DNA from: Promethearchaeota archaeon
GTDB taxonomy: Archaea > Asgardarchaeota > Lokiarchaeia > Sigyniarchaeales > Promethearchaeaceae
Direction of reading: 5' to 3'
NCBI GenBank assembly: GCA_016933055.1
Contig: JAFGBS010000009.1
Location: 103,590-167,589, forward strand
DNA length: 64,000 nucleotides
Shown: positions 9,569 through 18,785 of the stretch, in pieces
Layout of the letters: the number at the start of each line of letters is the position of its first letter
How positions within the stretch are numbered: position 1 is the first letter of the stretch
Made by a program: the position numbers and the translations under genes
The notes under the pieces: model-generated
Databases searched by the model: none
Told to the model about the DNA's origin: nothing
What the model saw: only the letters and a program-made list of their open reading frames with translations

Positions 9569-11002
9569 GACATATATATATATTGCAATGTAGGCAATTC
9601 CCAGCATTATATGTAAAAGCGCAAATAACCCGCCTACTTTGAATAATTTTTTATAATTGAGATCCTCTACACAGTAATTTTTAGCAATCTCGAGGGTCAT
9701 CATATCAGGTGCACTTCCTTGGGGGAGAAAATTCCCTCCCAGATTAATTCCTAACACAAAAGCAATAATGATGGGAGCAGTCATGGTCGTAAACGGAGTT
9801 TTTTCCAATAAAATATTGATTATAGGTAGAAACATGATAGTCACGGGTGCATTATCCATAAATGCAGAAAATAAGGAAGTCAAAACTAAAATAACCACAC
9901 TTAGAACGAACACATTCGATTGTGAAACTCGTTCCAAAAATCCTTCAACAAAAAGAATCGTTCCATTTACTTCCATTAAATGAACTAATACAAACAAACA
10001 AATGAAGAAAAATACCAGCTTAAAATCGACTCTACGCAAATAAAAACTTAAAGATGGTTTCGCTGATTCATTTTTGTTCGTCCTAATCGGATTGATCAAT
10101 ACAAAAATAACCAGAGAAATAAAAGTAGGGATCCATAAGGTATCGATCAAAACCAAAAGTACTACGAAGACAACAATAGCTCCTAAATTGAGATAAAAAC
10201 GCTTGTTCGTTATTTGTTTTTTTAAGCTAGTATCAACTTTCACCCTACGTTGATAAAATACGGAATCTAATTCTTCTTGTTTAATCTCCAAATTATTGTA
10301 TACTTCTACTTTGGAGGGATAAACTTCCATTTCTTCACAGTGGGGATTCCATTTTTCTTTTAGATATTTCTTTAAGATGAATTTATCCAGCAAAATAAGT
10401 GTAATGATGGTAGTAACAACAAAATATACCGAGAAATTTTTTATAAAGAATGCAAAAGTTAAATCCAAATCATTGAAAATTAAAACATTTTCTGCAGAGC
10501 CAAAAGGAGTTAATGTAGACGCCAGATTAATGCAGATAGTCATTCCTAAGAGAAAGGGGGTGGGATTAATACTAATTGAAGCACATGCAAGTACGATCAC
10601 AGGACCAAAAATAATTGCCACTGATAAATCTTCGAGAAAAGCCGCACTGATTGTACTGACTACACACATAAAGTAAAACATAACACGTATTTGATTCTTA
10701 AATTGTACAACAATTCGGCGCGAAATTTCATGAAAGACTTTTTGAGTATTCAAAATTTCCACAATGGTAAACATTGCAATCAAGAAACTAACGACTTCCC
10801 AATCAATAGCTTCAATGAAGAACCCTATCGTTGTGGGATCCGCGTCGGGTATTACAGGAGTCTCTAACAAAAACACTGTTGCAGCTCCTGCAATTATTAT
10901 GAATATGAACGCATATAGTAAATAATCTTGTTTCTCCAGAAATAACACTACAACAAGGGCTAAAAAACATGCAAGTACAATAATCTGGAGGAGAAGTGAC
11001 AT
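9563..11002 (-). CDS. ArsB/NhaD-like (SLC13-related) membrane permease
   Basis: This is the second of three related permeases, 479 residues and about 11-12 membrane helices. The first half carries SAAFLEDLSVAIIFGP, with acidic ED where relatives have DN. The second half keeps the canonical SAFMDNAPVTIMFLP, followed by LGGNFLPQGSAPDMM. A charged cytosolic loop lies between the halves near residues 200-260. It likely exchanges an anion or Na+/H+ across the membrane; the substrate is undefined. It is divergent from the beta-propeller surface gene and overlaps the PD-(D/E)XK gene tail to tail. Confidence 0.78.
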   Translation of the reverse strand: MSLLLQIIVLACFLALVVVLFLEKQDYLLYAFIFIIIAGAATVFLLETPVIPDADPTTIGFFIEAIDWEVVSFLIAMFTIVEILNTQKVFHEISRRIVVQFKNQIRVMFYFMCVVSTISAAFLEDLSVAIIFGPVIVLACASISINPTPFLLGMTICINLASTLTPFGSAENVLIFNDLDLTFAFFIKNFSVYFVVTTIITLILLDKFILKKYLKEKWNPHCEEMEVYPSKVEVYNNLEIKQEELDSVFYQRRVKVDTSLKKQITNKRFYLNLGAIVVFVVLLVLIDTLWIPTFISLVIFVLINPIRTNKNESAKPSLSFYLRRVDFKLVFFFICLFVLVHLMEVNGTILFVEGFLERVSQSNVFVLSVVILVLTSLFSAFMDNAPVTIMFLPIINILLEKTPFTTMTAPIIIAFVLGINLGGNFLPQGSAPDMMTLEIAKNYCVEDLNYKKLFKVGGLFALLHIMLGIAYIAIYIYVL

Positions 11003-11163
11003 ACTACATATGTTTCGATTAAGGATCCAATTAAAACATTCTTGATACTCATTGTAGTTAAATTAAAGAAAATCGGGTGAAATTATTCTGTCATATTATA
11101 TTTTCAAAAAAGAGATATTTAGGATTAACTGAATGATATTTTCACCACACTGAGGTGGTATGA

Positions 11164-13164
11164 GTGAAAAAACAAACGAAAATACTTAGTTTAACAATGC
11201 TAATCTTGGTTTGCTTTGGAGTTCTGATTGTAAAAAATACCTCTTATTTTTTACAAATTGAGAAAGATGATGGATTCTTTAATCCCCAAAGTTCAGATTT
11301 TTATTTGACCAAAACGGAACTGGTATCTTGGAATTCAACTGGGGATTCCTTTGATCCATCCATTGCTTTAGATTCAGAGGGTAATACCCATATTGTCTGG
11401 GCAGATCGAACAGATTATTTGGGAGAAGGAAATACTAATTTAGACCTATTTTATGTGAATCGTTCAATTAGCACAGGTTTATGGAGCGATATTGAAGTTA
11501 TTACCTCAAATTTGCCATTACAAACCTTGGATGCTGATCTGATTGCTGATAATTTAGGAAACCTTCATCTAGCGTTTACGTATCAATCATCGCCAAATGA
11601 TGTTTATTATATGTCATATTCGGGCGGAATATGGAGTTCCGCAGAGATCATATCAACAGAATCAACGGGCTTCGCGAAATATCCAGAAATTGCAATAGAT
11701 TCAAATCAGAATGTGCATATCGTCTGGCAAGATAACTCAAATTATAATGGAGCAGGTACTGATGAAGATGTATTTTATAAAAATCGAACTGCGGGAGGAA
11801 TTTGGAGCATAACTGAAGTTGTTTCTGCTGGTTCATCTTCAGTTGGCAATTCTTTGCAGCCCGATATTGATTGTGATCAATGGGGGAATCCACATATTGT
11901 GTGGTATGAATATGATGATATTAGCGGTACATCAGGGACTGATGCGGATATTTATTATAAAAACATGACTGCTCTCACTGGAAATTGGGGATCAGCGGTT
12001 TTAATTTCAGAGGGAAGTACCGATTCATCGATGAATCCAAGTATAGTGGTTGATCGCTCAAGCCCTGTAATCCACATTGCATGGTATGATAAATTTGATA
12101 TTACAGGTTCTTCGGGGGCTACTGATTATGATATATTTTATTGTAATTACACAGTTTCTACGAATACGTGGAGTTCAATTGAAGATGCTACTTGGGACAG
12201 TAATGTTTATGCAAAATCTGATCCCATTCTCCAATTGAATGGAAACGTGTTACATCTGGTGTATGAGGAAGATCAACATGTAAGTTATAAAAACCGAACT
12301 CTCAGTGCTCCTAATTGGGGGCTCATTCAACAAATTTCAGACACCACGGGGTCCTTAACGAATCCTAATCCGAGATTTATCGTCACCTCTGCAGGGATGA
12401 TCCAATTCGCATGGGGGCATAATTCACAATATAATAATTCCGGTTTTGACAGAGATATTTTCTTTAAGGAAATCAACTTACTGCCCGATCTCACATCCCC
12501 CGCTGATCAGAATAATTTGGTTACTAGCAGTGGGAATATTATTACTTGGGTTGCAACCGATGCTTATTCTGTATGTTCACCGAATTATACCGTTGTATGG
12601 AACATTACAAATGGTGTTACAACTGGATATTGGACGAGTGGAGAAGATATAATTGTGAATATTGATGACTATAGTACCTCATTAGGAGAATATATATTTA
12701 CGATAATAATCGATGATGGACACGGCGTTATGATAAATGATTCTGTTTTGGTGACTGTATATAACATGCCCCCAGTTCTTACTACTCCAGAAGATGTTGT
12801 TTACAAAGAAGGTACCAGAATGAATAATATTACATGGGGAATAACTGATTCCAGTGCTTTCATAGGAGATTATATAGTGTATCAAAATGGAACGATGGTA
12901 ACCCCAGGAACATGGACAAATGGGGATGATATTATCATTAATGTGGATGAACTTGAACCTGGCAATTATAATTACACTATAATCGTATCAGATGGATTTG
13001 GGGGATATGCAACTGATGAAGTTTTAGTTACGGTGATTTCCACCGCTTTATTTGATCAATTTCCTTTTTTGGATGAAATTTTATACATCTCAGGGGGAGT
13101 AATCGTAACTGCTGCTATTCTTGGAGTTATCTTAACCATTATAAAGAAGAAAAAGTTGTCCTAA
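11164..13164 (+). CDS. Surface-anchored beta-propeller protein with two Ig-like domains
   Basis: This is an extracellular protein of 666 residues. A signal/anchor helix covers residues 8-27. Seven imperfect repeats of about 50-60 residues follow to about residue 430. Each has the pattern H-(I/L)-(V/A)-(W/F/Y) followed by D-(I/L/V)-(F/Y)-Y-x-N and WS, as in HIVWQDNSN then DEDVFYKNRT, which fits a seven-bladed sialidase/BNR-like propeller. Two related Ig-like repeats follow, each with W-T-(S/N)-G-(E/D)-D and a final LVTV strand. The C-terminus has a membrane helix (about 637-660) and a KKKK tail. The GTG start is chosen because GAGGTGG lies just ahead of it. Catalytic sialidase residues are not apparent; adhesion or glycan binding is inferred. 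Confidence 0.75.
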   Translation: MKKQTKILSLTMLILVCFGVLIVKNTSYFLQIEKDDGFFNPQSSDFYLTKTELVSWNSTGDSFDPSIALDSEGNTHIVWADRTDYLGEGNTNLDLFYVNRSISTGLWSDIEVITSNLPLQTLDADLIADNLGNLHLAFTYQSSPNDVYYMSYSGGIWSSAEIISTESTGFAKYPEIAIDSNQNVHIVWQDNSNYNGAGTDEDVFYKNRTAGGIWSITEVVSAGSSSVGNSLQPDIDCDQWGNPHIVWYEYDDISGTSGTDADIYYKNMTALTGNWGSAVLISEGSTDSSMNPSIVVDRSSPVIHIAWYDKFDITGSSGATDYDIFYCNYTVSTNTWSSIEDATWDSNVYAKSDPILQLNGNVLHLVYEEDQHVSYKNRTLSAPNWGLIQQISDTTGSLTNPNPRFIVTSAGMIQFAWGHNSQYNNSGFDRDIFFKEINLLPDLTSPADQNNLVTSSGNIITWVATDAYSVCSPNYTVVWNITNGVTTGYWTSGEDIIVNIDDYSTSLGEYIFTIIIDDGHGVMINDSVLVTVYNMPPVLTTPEDVVYKEGTRMNNITWGITDSSAFIGDYIVYQNGTMVTPGTWTNGDDIIINVDELEPGNYNYTIIVSDGFGGYATDEVLVTVISTALFDQFPFLDEILYISGGVIVTAAILGVILTIIKKKKLS

Positions 13165-13178
13165 TCCGCAACTGTTTG

Positions 13179-13193
13179 TTTTTTTTTTTTTTT
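13179..13193 (+). terminator. Oligo-T transcription terminator
   Basis: A run of 15 consecutive T residues starts 15 bases after the stop codon of the beta-propeller gene and is followed by further T-rich sequence. Archaeal RNA polymerase terminates at such oligo-T tracts without needing a hairpin. It separates this transcript from the thioesterase gene. Confidence 0.7.
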
Positions 13194-13284
13194 AATTTTT
13201 TATATAACTCAATATGAACTATTAAAATTTAATCCAAACATTTACGTTCTATGATAAAGTTCTTAGAATATAGAGGTGGAGTTC

Positions 13285-13785
13285 ATGCAAAAAGAAAATG
13301 AAATAACAGAGCGCAGCAAAAAGATGATTGATAGCTTTAATGCAATCATTGGAATGGAATTGAGTAAATTCACGATTTCACCCCCTTTTACTCAATGGCT
13401 AAATGGTAAAATTCTTAACGCTTCCTATAGAAAATTGGAGGTAGAATTCAAAATTCGTTCCGAAATGGCGAATCCTACAGGACTTTTACATGGGGGCGTA
13501 CAGTCTGCGATGCTGGATGATGTTATTGGTATGACTACTGCCACTTTAGGATTGGGTGGGTTTCTAATCACTATCGATTTCCATGTTGATTTTTTGGGTA
13601 AGGCAAAAGTAGGAGAAAAAGTAATCGTCGAATCAGAAATAACTCGAGATGGGAAACGGATCGCCCATGCGGAAGCAACCATTCGAAATTCTGAAGGTGT
13701 ACTCATAGCAACAGCCAGTTCCAATCTTCTTAAAACGCAATATAAGCCTGATTATGTGAAAAAGGTTGATTCCAACCAATTATAA
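13285..13785 (+). CDS. PaaI-type hotdog thioesterase
   Basis: This is a small hotdog-fold acyl-CoA thioesterase. The family signature NPTGLLHGGVQSAMLDD is present, with the HGG loop and the acidic residue in the following helix that activates water. Strands such as IDFHVDFLGKAKVGEKVIVES follow as expected. The start at 13285 is chosen because GAGGTGG lies 4-10 bases upstream; an in-frame GTG at 13276 falls inside that ribosome-binding sequence. The protein has 166 residues and is cytosolic. It could release fatty or aromatic acids from CoA and work alongside the acyl-CoA synthetase at 42256, but that link is inference. Confidence 0.85.
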   Translation: MQKENEITERSKKMIDSFNAIIGMELSKFTISPPFTQWLNGKILNASYRKLEVEFKIRSEMANPTGLLHGGVQSAMLDDVIGMTTATLGLGGFLITIDFHVDFLGKAKVGEKVIVESEITRDGKRIAHAEATIRNSEGVLIATASSNLLKTQYKPDYVKKVDSNQL

Positions 13786-14093
13786 ATGAATTTTTTTCAA
13801 ATTTTTACATCTAATATGCGTCCTTTTTTGTTGACCGGATTAACACAATAGTAAGGGTTTGGGAATTTTAATGATCAACTTATCAAGACGAAAGGGCAGA
13901 GATCGTTCTGATTCTTGATATATTCAAGCCATTCTTCACAATCTGCAACGTGTTGTGTTTATTAAACAAAATAATATGGAACAGGGAATTCATTTTTTCC
14001 GAGATAGAGTTCCTAATTTTTAATTCCGTTTTCTTATTTTTTCTTCTTATTTACAATGGTTTTATATTAATTTGGGGAACTTCATGACCGCTT
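13786..14093. other. Intergenic region with promoter for the tocopherol-cyclase-like gene
   Basis: No gene is seen in these 308 bases. There are T-rich tracts just after the thioesterase stop, which could terminate it. A TATA-like TTTATATTA lies near 14060, about 27 bases before the next start codon, consistent with a leaderless or short-leader transcript. Confidence 0.5.
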
Positions 14094-15095
14094 ATGGGTC
14101 TTATTTTTAAAAAAACACATCCTGAAATATTCCAAGGGACTATAAGAAAGAGGTTCTATTTTGAGGGGTGGTATTTTAAAATAGTTGACGCGACTGGGGA
14201 AAACATATTTGCATTAATCCCAGGAGTAGCCCTAAATAAGAAGCTGAATTCCTCTCATGCATTTATTCAAATTTTGAATGGAAAAACCGCTGAATATAAT
14301 TATTTACGATTTCCTCTTTCGGAGTTCTATGCTGAAAAAGACAAGTTTATGATTACTGTGGGGAATAATCAATTTTCTCGAAATGACATACATTTAGATA
14401 TCGATTCCCCAATCCCGATCAAAGGGGATCTAGAATTTTCAGATTTCACTCTGTTAGAACGTAGTATCATTAATCCAGGAGTCATGGGTCCATTTACTTG
14501 GCTGCCATTCATGGAGACTAAGCACGGAGTACTTAGTATGAACCACACTATTCAGGGAATATTGCAAATTCAAGATAAAAATATCAATTTTTCGAATGGA
14601 AAAGGGTATATTGAAAAAGATTGGGGCACTTCCTTTCCATCCAATTGGATCTGGATGCAGAGTAATCATTTTAATGATGCTAATAAATCGTTCATGTTTT
14701 CTATGGCAAAAATTCGGTATTTGGGATGGAAATTTACGGGATTTTTGGGAGTATTATCGACTACTGATGAAATTATCCGATTTGGAACGTATACTAGAGC
14801 TAAAATCCACAACTTGGTAATTACTCCTACTTCCATTACATTTGAGATTCGTACCAAAAGAGATATCCTAAAAATTACCGCACAAAAAAGCATGGATGCA
14901 ACGGGTTCGAGTAAAACTGCTCAAATGCTTGCACCAGAGAGGGGTGAAATGAGTGCAAAATGCCTGGAAAGCATTTCTTCTACTATTCATATAACTCATT
15001 CTAAAATACATCACGGAAAGAAAGAGATCGTATTTGAAGATATTGGGGTAAATTCTGGCCTTGAGATAATGGGAACTAGGGACGACTTTTTCTGA
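14094..15095 (+). CDS. Tocopherol cyclase-like (lipocalin-type) protein
   Basis: This 333-residue protein belongs to the tocopherol-cyclase-like family, whose founding plant enzyme closes the chroman ring of tocopherol. Family hallmarks are the N-terminal YFEGWYFKI and the central GKGYIEKDWGTSFPSNWIW, which form the ligand-binding barrel. No transmembrane segment is seen. In prokaryotes the substrate is unknown, and a quinone or prenyl lipid ligand is an inference. The ATG at 14094 follows a TATA-like box; an out-of-frame ATG at 14084 stops quickly. The downstream Fe-S nitroreductase begins 40 bases later and may act on the same compound. Confidence 0.75.
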   Translation: MGLIFKKTHPEIFQGTIRKRFYFEGWYFKIVDATGENIFALIPGVALNKKLNSSHAFIQILNGKTAEYNYLRFPLSEFYAEKDKFMITVGNNQFSRNDIHLDIDSPIPIKGDLEFSDFTLLERSIINPGVMGPFTWLPFMETKHGVLSMNHTIQGILQIQDKNINFSNGKGYIEKDWGTSFPSNWIWMQSNHFNDANKSFMFSMAKIRYLGWKFTGFLGVLSTTDEIIRFGTYTRAKIHNLVITPTSITFEIRTKRDILKITAQKSMDATGSSKTAQMLAPERGEMSAKCLESISSTIHITHSKIHHGKKEIVFEDIGVNSGLEIMGTRDDFF

Positions 15096-15135
15096 TAGAA
15101 ACAAACTTTTTATTCTTTTTGTGAGACATAGAGCT

Positions 15136-15939
15136 ATGCCTATTTTAGGAATTGAGTATGGTAACTGCATTAATTGCAAGAAATGCATTACACAATGTGT
15201 CGGGAAATTCTGGGATAAAGGGGATAAGGTAATCTTTGATGATAAATGGCGAGATTGCATATTATGTGGGCATTGTATTGCAGTATGTCCTACAGATGCT
15301 ATATTATACGAGAACATGGGTAGTGAACCGTATGCATTCGAGGGGATCAAAAATATTCCGGACTATATTCCTTATGACATTGTATTTAATTTCATGAACT
15401 CCATTCGAAGTACTCGTCAATATAAAAAGGTAAAAGTGCCGGAAGAACTGCTTAGAAAAGTAGTTCGTGCAATGCAGATCGCACCTACTGGCTCAAATAT
15501 ACGGGATCAAAAATTTATGGTGATTACCGACCCTGAATTAATAAAAACTCTCGGAGAAGCGGTTCTTAATGAACGTATGAAGTTAGTAGCTGATGATCCT
15601 GTGGTTACAGAACAAAGGAAGATTTCTGCAGAGCGATGGGAGGTTCCCTTATATCATGATGCTCCTGCCCTAATTATTATGTATTGTTCGAGTAGTAATT
15701 CGATTGACCGATACAATATAGGTATTGCAATTACGTATGGAAGGCTTGCTGCTCATTCTCTTGGCCTTGCTACTTGCTGGAATGGATACACAACAGGGAT
15801 TTTTGAACAACATAAAGACATCGTAAAAATCGCAGGAGTTCGAGGAAAAAGCTGGGGTGTTCTGGAAGTGGGATATCCAGCAGTACAATATGAACGCATC
15901 CCCCCCCGACCTGAAAAAAAAATAAAAGGATTGGATTAA
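15136..15939 (+). CDS. Nitroreductase-family flavoprotein with N-terminal 2x[4Fe-4S] ferredoxin domain
   Basis: The first 60 residues form a bacterial-type ferredoxin with two clusters: CINCKKCITQC and CILCGHCIAVCP. The rest is a nitroreductase fold binding FMN, with SIRSTRQYKK and the APTGSNIRDQ segment that contacts flavin and substrate. Such fusions pass electrons from ferredoxin to reduce nitro, quinone or enone groups. The start is placed at ATG 15136; an upstream in-frame GTG at 15121 is possible, and neither has a strong ribosome site. The 267-residue length is normal. It follows the tocopherol-cyclase-like gene on the same strand and shares the palindromic stop TTAA with the convergent sulfatase. 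Confidence 0.87.
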   Translation: MPILGIEYGNCINCKKCITQCVGKFWDKGDKVIFDDKWRDCILCGHCIAVCPTDAILYENMGSEPYAFEGIKNIPDYIPYDIVFNFMNSIRSTRQYKKVKVPEELLRKVVRAMQIAPTGSNIRDQKFMVITDPELIKTLGEAVLNERMKLVADDPVVTEQRKISAERWEVPLYHDAPALIIMYCSSSNSIDRYNIGIAITYGRLAAHSLGLATCWNGYTTGIFEQHKDIVKIAGVRGKSWGVLEVGYPAVQYERIPPRPEKKIKGLD

Positions 15940-17504
15940 GAGTTCGGTTTAATCCATCCCCGTAAATTTATTTTCATCGATTGTCTCATACATTCGAGTT
16001 TTTTTTGTAAAACCTCAAATTTTTCTGGATGATGGGTTTTCTGGTCATATGCTTCACTTTGGTCTTTTTCTAAATCGAACACCATAGGCCGCAGTTTTAT
16101 GTAAAAGAACGTGTTAATATCCGAATAGTGATTGATATGGTACTTGAATTGTCTATCTCTCACCGCAAGCAATCTCTTTCCCCAAAAATAATAAAAATAT
16201 TTGGTAGGACTGACGGAACTCCCTCCAGTAAGTAGTGGCATGATGTTTTCACCATCTATAATTCTATCCCGAGGAAAAGGAAGATTCAAATAAGTCAAAA
16301 TCGAGGGAAAAATATCCAGATTGGATGCAACTGCGTTTAAAGTTCTTCCTTTAGGTATTTGATTATTCCAACATGCTATGAAGGGTACTCGTTGACCACC
16401 TTCAAAACATTGACTTTTTCTTCCACGCAATCCGCTTCCAAAACCATTCGTGCACCCCTCATGCCATGGCCCATTATCTGATGCAAAAAATATAAGTGTA
16501 TTTTCATACATTCCCTCCTCTTTGAGAGTTTTTATTATTTCTCCGACGGACCAATCTAACTCCTGAACTGCATCCCCGTACAACCCTGCTTCCGAGGAAC
16601 CTCGAAAATCTTCCGAAGCATGGAGGGGATCGTGAGGAAATGGTTGACAATAATGCAAGAACATTGGTTTCTTTTCTTTCTTACAGGTCTTAATAAATTC
16701 AATTCCTTTTTCGGTGAGTTTTTTTGTGAGAGTATTTTGATCTACGGGAGAGGGTATCTCAATCTCTTTATTTAACCACAGATCATACGGTTCCATGTCG
16801 TTGCTATAAAGGGCACCATAAAAAAATTCAAAACCTTTGTCATTCGGAAGATGGGGGCTATGATTTCCAAGATGCCATTTTCCCAATAAGCCTGTTTTAT
16901 AGCCTATCTTTCCCAAGACTTCTGAAATGGTGATCTCGTCTTTAGGTAGACCTTTTACACCGTATCTCCACCACCCAATCCATGTTAAAACTCTATTCCA
17001 AAAAGTTTTTTCTGGGAAAAACACATGCGGTGTTAAACACCGGTTTGGATATCTTCCAGTAAGCAATCCTGCTCGAGATGGCGTACAAAGGGGAGCAGAT
17101 GTATAGAATTGCGTGAAAGTTACACCATTCTCTGCCAGATTATCGATATTGGGGGTTCTTATCGTTGTAGCACCAAATTTAGATATATCCCCATACCCAA
17201 GATCATCACAGAGAATGATGAGAATATTGGGTTTATCCACAATGTCGGCATTTTCAATCGATTCAAGATACTCTCTGTGTTCTTTTAAGTGTAATTGCTG
17301 ACGCTGTCGATTTATCAATTGTTGTAAAGTATAATAATATATAATGTATAGTGTGATAATAACTCCTATTGAGATTAATGCAATCCAACCACCTTTCATG
17401 TTATTTCCCAATAGAACTTTGATGTTCGGATTTAAAATTTTATTTGATTCAATTATTCTAAAAACAGAGGATTGCTTCAGAATTGAATTAACTATATTTT
17501 CCAT
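15936..17504 (-). CDS. Membrane-anchored sulfatase (arylsulfatase A-like)
   Basis: This is a type I sulfatase of the alkaline-phosphatase superfamily. The formylglycine motif CTPSR (Cys140) is intact, preceded by metal ligands in ILCDDLGYGD near residue 100. GKWHLGNH near 230 and the FASDNGPW motif are also typical. A hydrophobic helix at residues 40-58 would anchor the enzyme with its catalytic domain outside the cell. The listed start overlaps the upstream URO-D gene by 17 bases; an ATG at 17399, immediately before the helix, is an equally good start. The enzyme needs an FGE or anaerobic maturase, neither seen here. The target is probably a sulfated glycan. Confidence 0.88.
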   Translation of the reverse strand: MENIVNSILKQSSVFRIIESNKILNPNIKVLLGNNMKGGWIALISIGVIITLYIIYYYTLQQLINRQRQQLHLKEHREYLESIENADIVDKPNILIILCDDLGYGDISKFGATTIRTPNIDNLAENGVTFTQFYTSAPLCTPSRAGLLTGRYPNRCLTPHVFFPEKTFWNRVLTWIGWWRYGVKGLPKDEITISEVLGKIGYKTGLLGKWHLGNHSPHLPNDKGFEFFYGALYSNDMEPYDLWLNKEIEIPSPVDQNTLTKKLTEKGIEFIKTCKKEKKPMFLHYCQPFPHDPLHASEDFRGSSEAGLYGDAVQELDWSVGEIIKTLKEEGMYENTLIFFASDNGPWHEGCTNGFGSGLRGRKSQCFEGGQRVPFIACWNNQIPKGRTLNAVASNLDIFPSILTYLNLPFPRDRIIDGENIMPLLTGGSSVSPTKYFYYFWGKRLLAVRDRQFKYHINHYSDINTFFYIKLRPMVFDLEKDQSEAYDQKTHHPEKFEVLQKKLECMRQSMKINLRGWIKPNS

Positions 17505-18603
17505 AATTATGTGTTGCGCGGATGAATGTGGTTACATTTTCCAGTGGAATTCCCTTATACATCACGGTACTCGGCCCAATAATGAAATGACGATTTTGTT
17601 TTAATGCATCCATAAGATCTTTTACATGTGCTATCACCTCACTAGCTGTGCCAAATGGAAGTACTTGGGATACGTCCCCAAATCCGATTACCACAAAATC
17701 GGGGAAATTTTCATTAATAAACGCAGGATCCGTCCCCCCCTCCCATCCTTGCAGTCCTAAAAATCCTGCTTCTTGAAACAAAGAAACTAATTGGGTCACA
17801 TCCCCGTCGGTATGCACTTGGGGAATCAGATTCGCATCCGATATCATTGCGGTGATTTTTTTGTAATAGGAAAGATAATCTTCCCTCCAGCGAGTGGGAG
17901 ATATCATAGATCGACCTTTGTATGCAACATCATCTAATAGGGTAATAACTTTAATTTTACATTTTTTTCCCAAAGATAAAATGGCATCAATAATCCCTTG
18001 TGTGTTAATCTCTGCAATTTCTGCGTAGAATCGCACTAGTTCCCGATAGAGTTTGGTATTCTTTTTAAAATGTCGGGAAAACAGTTCCATACCCATTGCT
18101 CGCCAGACCCTGTCAAATATCCCCTCAACTTGTAATATCGGATAGACAAAATTGGATATAGCATTATATTGTCTAAACAATTCACGATTTCCAATGACCA
18201 TATTTCTAACTTTCATATTAGATCGTAATCGATCGAGTACTTCTAGTGAATCCACGTATCCTCTTTTATAATACCCACCTGATTGGAATTCTTGACCGGA
18301 TTCTCCTATCAGTGTACTTTTTCCATGGTTATCCTGAACTTTAATCCGTTTAATCCGTACACTCGGGATAGTAGATGCAAAAAAGGAGTCGAATCCTATC
18401 AACGCTGGCATATTAAATCGGGTAAACCACATTATCGGTGGCCATATTTTCGAGATTTTTTGTTTTCCAACAAAATTGGTGTTCAATATTCGTCTATTTT
18501 GTTTAACAAAATCTTCTCTCACATATTGAATGAAAGTGGGAACTCGATCCAAATTTTTTCTGTTATTATCAAATACAGCCAAGTAACGCTCATATGCTTT
18601 CAT
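17488..18603 (-). CDS. Uroporphyrinogen decarboxylase (URO-D) superfamily protein
   Basis: This TIM-barrel protein of the URO-D/cobamide methyltransferase superfamily has 371 residues. The region QVHTDGDVTQL is the strand that carries the zinc His-x-Cys in MtaA/MtbA methyltransferases. Here it reads His-Thr-Asp, so the Cys is absent and a CoM-type methyltransferase is not supported. A late IGFGDV stretch and GPSTVMYKGIP fit the superfamily. It could be a methyltransferase acting with a corrinoid protein, or a non-heme decarboxylase. ATG 18603 is chosen because GAGGAG lies 7 bases upstream, better than the TTG at 18609. It probably shares a transcript with the sulfatase downstream. Confidence 0.72.
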   Translation of the reverse strand: MKAYERYLAVFDNNRKNLDRVPTFIQYVREDFVKQNRRILNTNFVGKQKISKIWPPIMWFTRFNMPALIGFDSFFASTIPSVRIKRIKVQDNHGKSTLIGESGQEFQSGGYYKRGYVDSLEVLDRLRSNMKVRNMVIGNRELFRQYNAISNFVYPILQVEGIFDRVWRAMGMELFSRHFKKNTKLYRELVRFYAEIAEINTQGIIDAILSLGKKCKIKVITLLDDVAYKGRSMISPTRWREDYLSYYKKITAMISDANLIPQVHTDGDVTQLVSLFQEAGFLGLQGWEGGTDPAFINENFPDFVVIGFGDVSQVLPFGTASEVIAHVKDLMDALKQNRHFIIGPSTVMYKGIPLENVTTFIRATHNYGKYS

Positions 18604-18785
18604 ATTCAATCTCCTCGGAATTTAGTGAAAAATTAGTCAATAATTCGACGTGTTTCGCAGATTTTTCCTTATTATGCTGTGGTTGTATAGAAATCAATCT
18701 GAATTTTAAGAATTATTGAAATGACTAATTTTTTCCCAATCTTATGAATAATAGATTAGCACAGAAAAACAAGAAAAACAAGAAA

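Noticed and set aside
14868..15350. 160-codon frame antisense to the tocopherol-cyclase-like and nitroreductase genes
   Set aside because: It runs opposite two well-supported genes. Its translation shows no family and has the odd composition expected of an antisense shadow.
17488..18603. Reading the URO-D protein as methylcobamide:CoM methyltransferase MtaA/MtbA
   Set aside because: The zinc-binding His-x-Cys is His-Thr-Asp here, so the specific methyltransferase assignment is not supported.
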